Assembly: GCA_021296435.1 (NCBI GenBank)
Contig: JAGWAK010000109.1
Coordinates: 1-6,851 of the forward strand
DNA length: 6,851 nucleotides
Reading direction: 5' to 3'
Origin: Acidimicrobiia bacterium
Lineage (GTDB): Bacteria; Actinomycetota; Acidimicrobiia; Acidimicrobiales; CATQHL01
Numbering within the stretch: the first letter of the stretch is position 1; every line of letters starts with the position of its first letter. Below the pieces are notes generated by a model that saw only the letters and a list, made by a program, of their open reading frames with translations, searched no databases and was not told where the DNA came from. Both the position numbers and the translations under genes were made by a program. This document shows, one piece after another, positions 5,274 through 6,851 of the stretch.

Positions 5274-6851
5274 GGCGTCGCTCCCGTCTCCCGGCGCAGG
5301 AGCCTGCCGGGCTGCGCCTCCGTCAGCGCGCCGTCATCGATCACGGGCACGCCGTTGACGAACACGTAATCCATCCCCTCGGCATAGCGCATCGCGTCCC
5401 CGAACCGGGCCATGTCCCGCACCTCGTCCGGATCGAAGAGCACGAGATCCGCCGCCATCCCCGGCGCGATCAAGCCTCTGTCCGCCAGGCCCAGCCGACG
5501 GGCGGCGAGCGACGTCATGCGGCGCACCGCGTCCTCCAGACTCAGGATCCCGTCCTCTCTCACGTACTTCGCGATGACGCGTGGGAAGGCCCCGAACGCC
5601 CTCGGATGCGCACTCGCCGTCGTGGCCGGATTCGTGGGCGAAGCATCGGTGTCAATCATCACGAACTCGGCCCGGAGCGCCTGCCACTTCTGCTCCTCGT
5701 TCATGCTCTGCGGGTTCACGCTCACGCCGCCGGCCTGCACGAGATCGAAGAACGCATCCCATTCCTCCGTCCCGAGGATGTCCGCCGCCTCGGCGACCGA
5801 GCGGTTGATCACCCGCCCGTCCACGTCGTCCGGGGCGGAGACGATGAGGACCTTGTCCCAGTCCATCCCCACGTGGCGGTACCAGTTCTCCCAGTCCGAC
5901 GTGGTCTCGACCTCGCGGCGGAGTTCGGCCCGCACCGCGGGGTCGGCCAGGGTCTCCAGGAAAGGCGCCGCGCCGCCCGCGTAGCGCCGCGGATGGAGGA
6001 AGGAGCCGAGACCGATTCCGTTGCGGATGTAGGGATAGATGTCCGCCGTCACGTCGATCCCGGCCACGCGCGCCGAGTCGATGAGGGCGAGGGCTTCGGC
6101 CATCAGCGGCCAGTTCTCCTGCCCCGCCGCCTTGAGGTGGTAAATGTGGACGGGGGTGCCGGCGCGGACGCCGATCTCGATTGCCTCCCGGATCGCCTCG
6201 AGCACCGAGTGCGACTCGTTCCGCATGTGCGTGAAGTACGTGCCGCCGTACTCGCCGGCGACGCGCGTGAGTTCGACGAGTTCCTCCGTCGTCGCGTACA
6301 CGGCGGGCGGATAGATGAGGGATGTCGAGGTCCCGACGGCGCCGTCTTCCATCGCCTGCCGGACGAGCGCCTTCATCTCCTCCAACTGCTCGGGCGTCGG
6401 CTGCACATCCTCCTCGCCCAGGACCACGCGCCGCACCTGGGTGAGCCCCACGTCGTGGACCACGTTGATCGGGATGCCGATGCGCTCGACATGCGCGAAG
6501 TACTCCGCGTACGTCCGCCAGCGCAGTTCCTCGCCGTTCACGACCGGGCCCTCGGGCTGCGTGGCGTCGCTCTGGGGCGCGGCCGACCCGCCCTCGCCGG
6601 AGAGGTAGGTCGTGATCCCCTGGCGGAGCTTGCTCTCGGCGCTCGGGGGATCGGTGACGAGGACGACGCTCGACTGGCCCATCATGTCGATGAAGCCGGG
6701 GGTGACCACGCGGTCCGCCGCGTCGATCGTGCGCGCCGCCGCGTGACCGTCGAGGTCGCCGACGGCCGCGATCCGGTCGCCCCGAAGCCCGATGTCGCCG
6801 CGTACCCAGGGGTTCCCCGCCCCGTCCACGATCCGCGCCCCCGTGATCAAC
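5270..6851 (-). CDS. N-acyl-D-amino-acid deacylase-like amidohydrolase lacking the HxH motif (5' truncated by window)
   Basis: The window holds 526 residues ending at TGA 5272-5270. The first visible residues, ITGARIVDGAGNPW, are the usual start of the N-terminal beta sandwich, so only a few residues or an export signal lie outside; the TTG at 6850 is probably an internal codon. D-aminoacylase-family marks are QGITT (77-81), THMRNES with His208, HIYHLKAAGQ with His235 and His238, DIYPY (270-274), FVMIDTDAS with Asp402 as the likely catalytic Asp, AHPRAFGAFPRVI with His415, and the C-terminal GLIAPGMAADLVLFDP. The usual PGFIDxHxH metal motif is PGFIDMMGQ (51-59), with Met and Gln replacing both His. 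The region holding the family's Cys ligand reads GEGG (85-88). Family members remove the acyl group from N-acyl-D-amino acids; with these changes the substrate is uncertain. No cysteine is present in the visible part. It is first in the visible operon, and its stop overlaps the next start. Confidence 0.86.
   Translation of the reverse strand, partial: LITGARIVDGAGNPWVRGDIGLRGDRIAAVGDLDGHAAARTIDAADRVVTPGFIDMMGQSSVVLVTDPPSAESKLRQGITTYLSGEGGSAAPQSDATQPEGPVVNGEELRWRTYAEYFAHVERIGIPINVVHDVGLTQVRRVVLGEEDVQPTPEQLEEMKALVRQAMEDGAVGTSTSLIYPPAVYATTEELVELTRVAGEYGGTYFTHMRNESHSVLEAIREAIEIGVRAGTPVHIYHLKAAGQENWPLMAEALALIDSARVAGIDVTADIYPYIRNGIGLGSFLHPRRYAGGAAPFLETLADPAVRAELRREVETTSDWENWYRHVGMDWDKVLIVSAPDDVDGRVINRSVAEAADILGTEEWDAFFDLVQAGGVSVNPQSMNEEQKWQALRAEFVMIDTDASPTNPATTASAHPRAFGAFPRVIAKYVREDGILSLEDAVRRMTSLAARRLGLADRGLIAPGMAADLVLFDPDEVRDMARFGDAMRYAEGMDYVFVNGVPVIDDGALTEAQPGRLLRRETGATP
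5281..5285 (-). promoter_or_regulatory. Shine-Dalgarno GGGAG for the YtcJ-type gene
   Basis: On the minus strand GGGAG ends 7 nt before GTG 5273 and 10 nt before ATG 5270, inside the last codons of the upstream deacylase gene. The 7-nt spacing favours the GTG start, which overlaps the upstream stop as GTGA. A second GGGAG lies 7 nt further upstream. Confidence 0.55.

Noticed and set aside
3774..5369. Long open frame on the plus strand (531 codons) opposite the YtcJ-type gene
   Set aside because: It mirrors the codon periodicity of the minus-strand gene and translates to low-complexity Arg/His/Ala/Val sequence. The minus strand has clear family motifs.

Overview
This 6.85-kb window is GC-rich and almost completely coding. 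It comes from a bacterium whose codons favour G or C at the third position, and genes are packed with 4-bp stop/start overlaps. The presence of several exported amidohydrolase-type enzymes side by side, in a GC-rich background, reminds me of Gemmatimonadota or similar environmental lineages. That is an impression from gene content only, and nothing in the window fixes the taxonomy.

Left part (1-1456, + strand): the 3' end of a HipB-like (XRE family) antitoxin gene, followed by a complete hipA-like serine/threonine kinase toxin gene. The pair looks like a type II HipBA toxin-antitoxin module. The kinase retains its glycine-rich loop, catalytic Asp and metal-binding Asn/Asp. The antitoxin gene enters from outside the window, and its frame runs 61 bp into the toxin gene. 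The operon promoter and operator must lie to the left of the window.

Right part (1451-6851, - strand, read right to left): three consecutive metal-dependent hydrolase genes that look like one operon. First is a divergent N-acyl-D-amino-acid deacylase-like amidohydrolase, whose 5' end is beyond the window. Second is a YtcJ-type amidohydrolase with a lipoprotein signal. Third is a CehA/McbA-type PHP-domain hydrolase with a probable export signal. Each junction has a GTGA overlap (GTG start inside the preceding TGA stop), which suggests translational coupling. The operon promoter lies beyond the right edge. The YtcJ gene is broken near its 3' end: its last ~66 conserved codons lie in the -1 frame, so it is a recent frameshift/small deletion, a sequencing error, or a split gene.

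The toxin gene and the last hydrolase gene converge and overlap tail-to-tail by 6 bp, so there is no room for a conventional intergenic terminator. No RNA genes, mobile elements, CRISPR arrays or gene-free stretches over 300 bases were seen. I do not see convincing evidence of an undescribed defence or other system. The best leads are the broken YtcJ gene, the deacylase that lacks the usual HxH metal motif, and the three-enzyme coupled operon itself.
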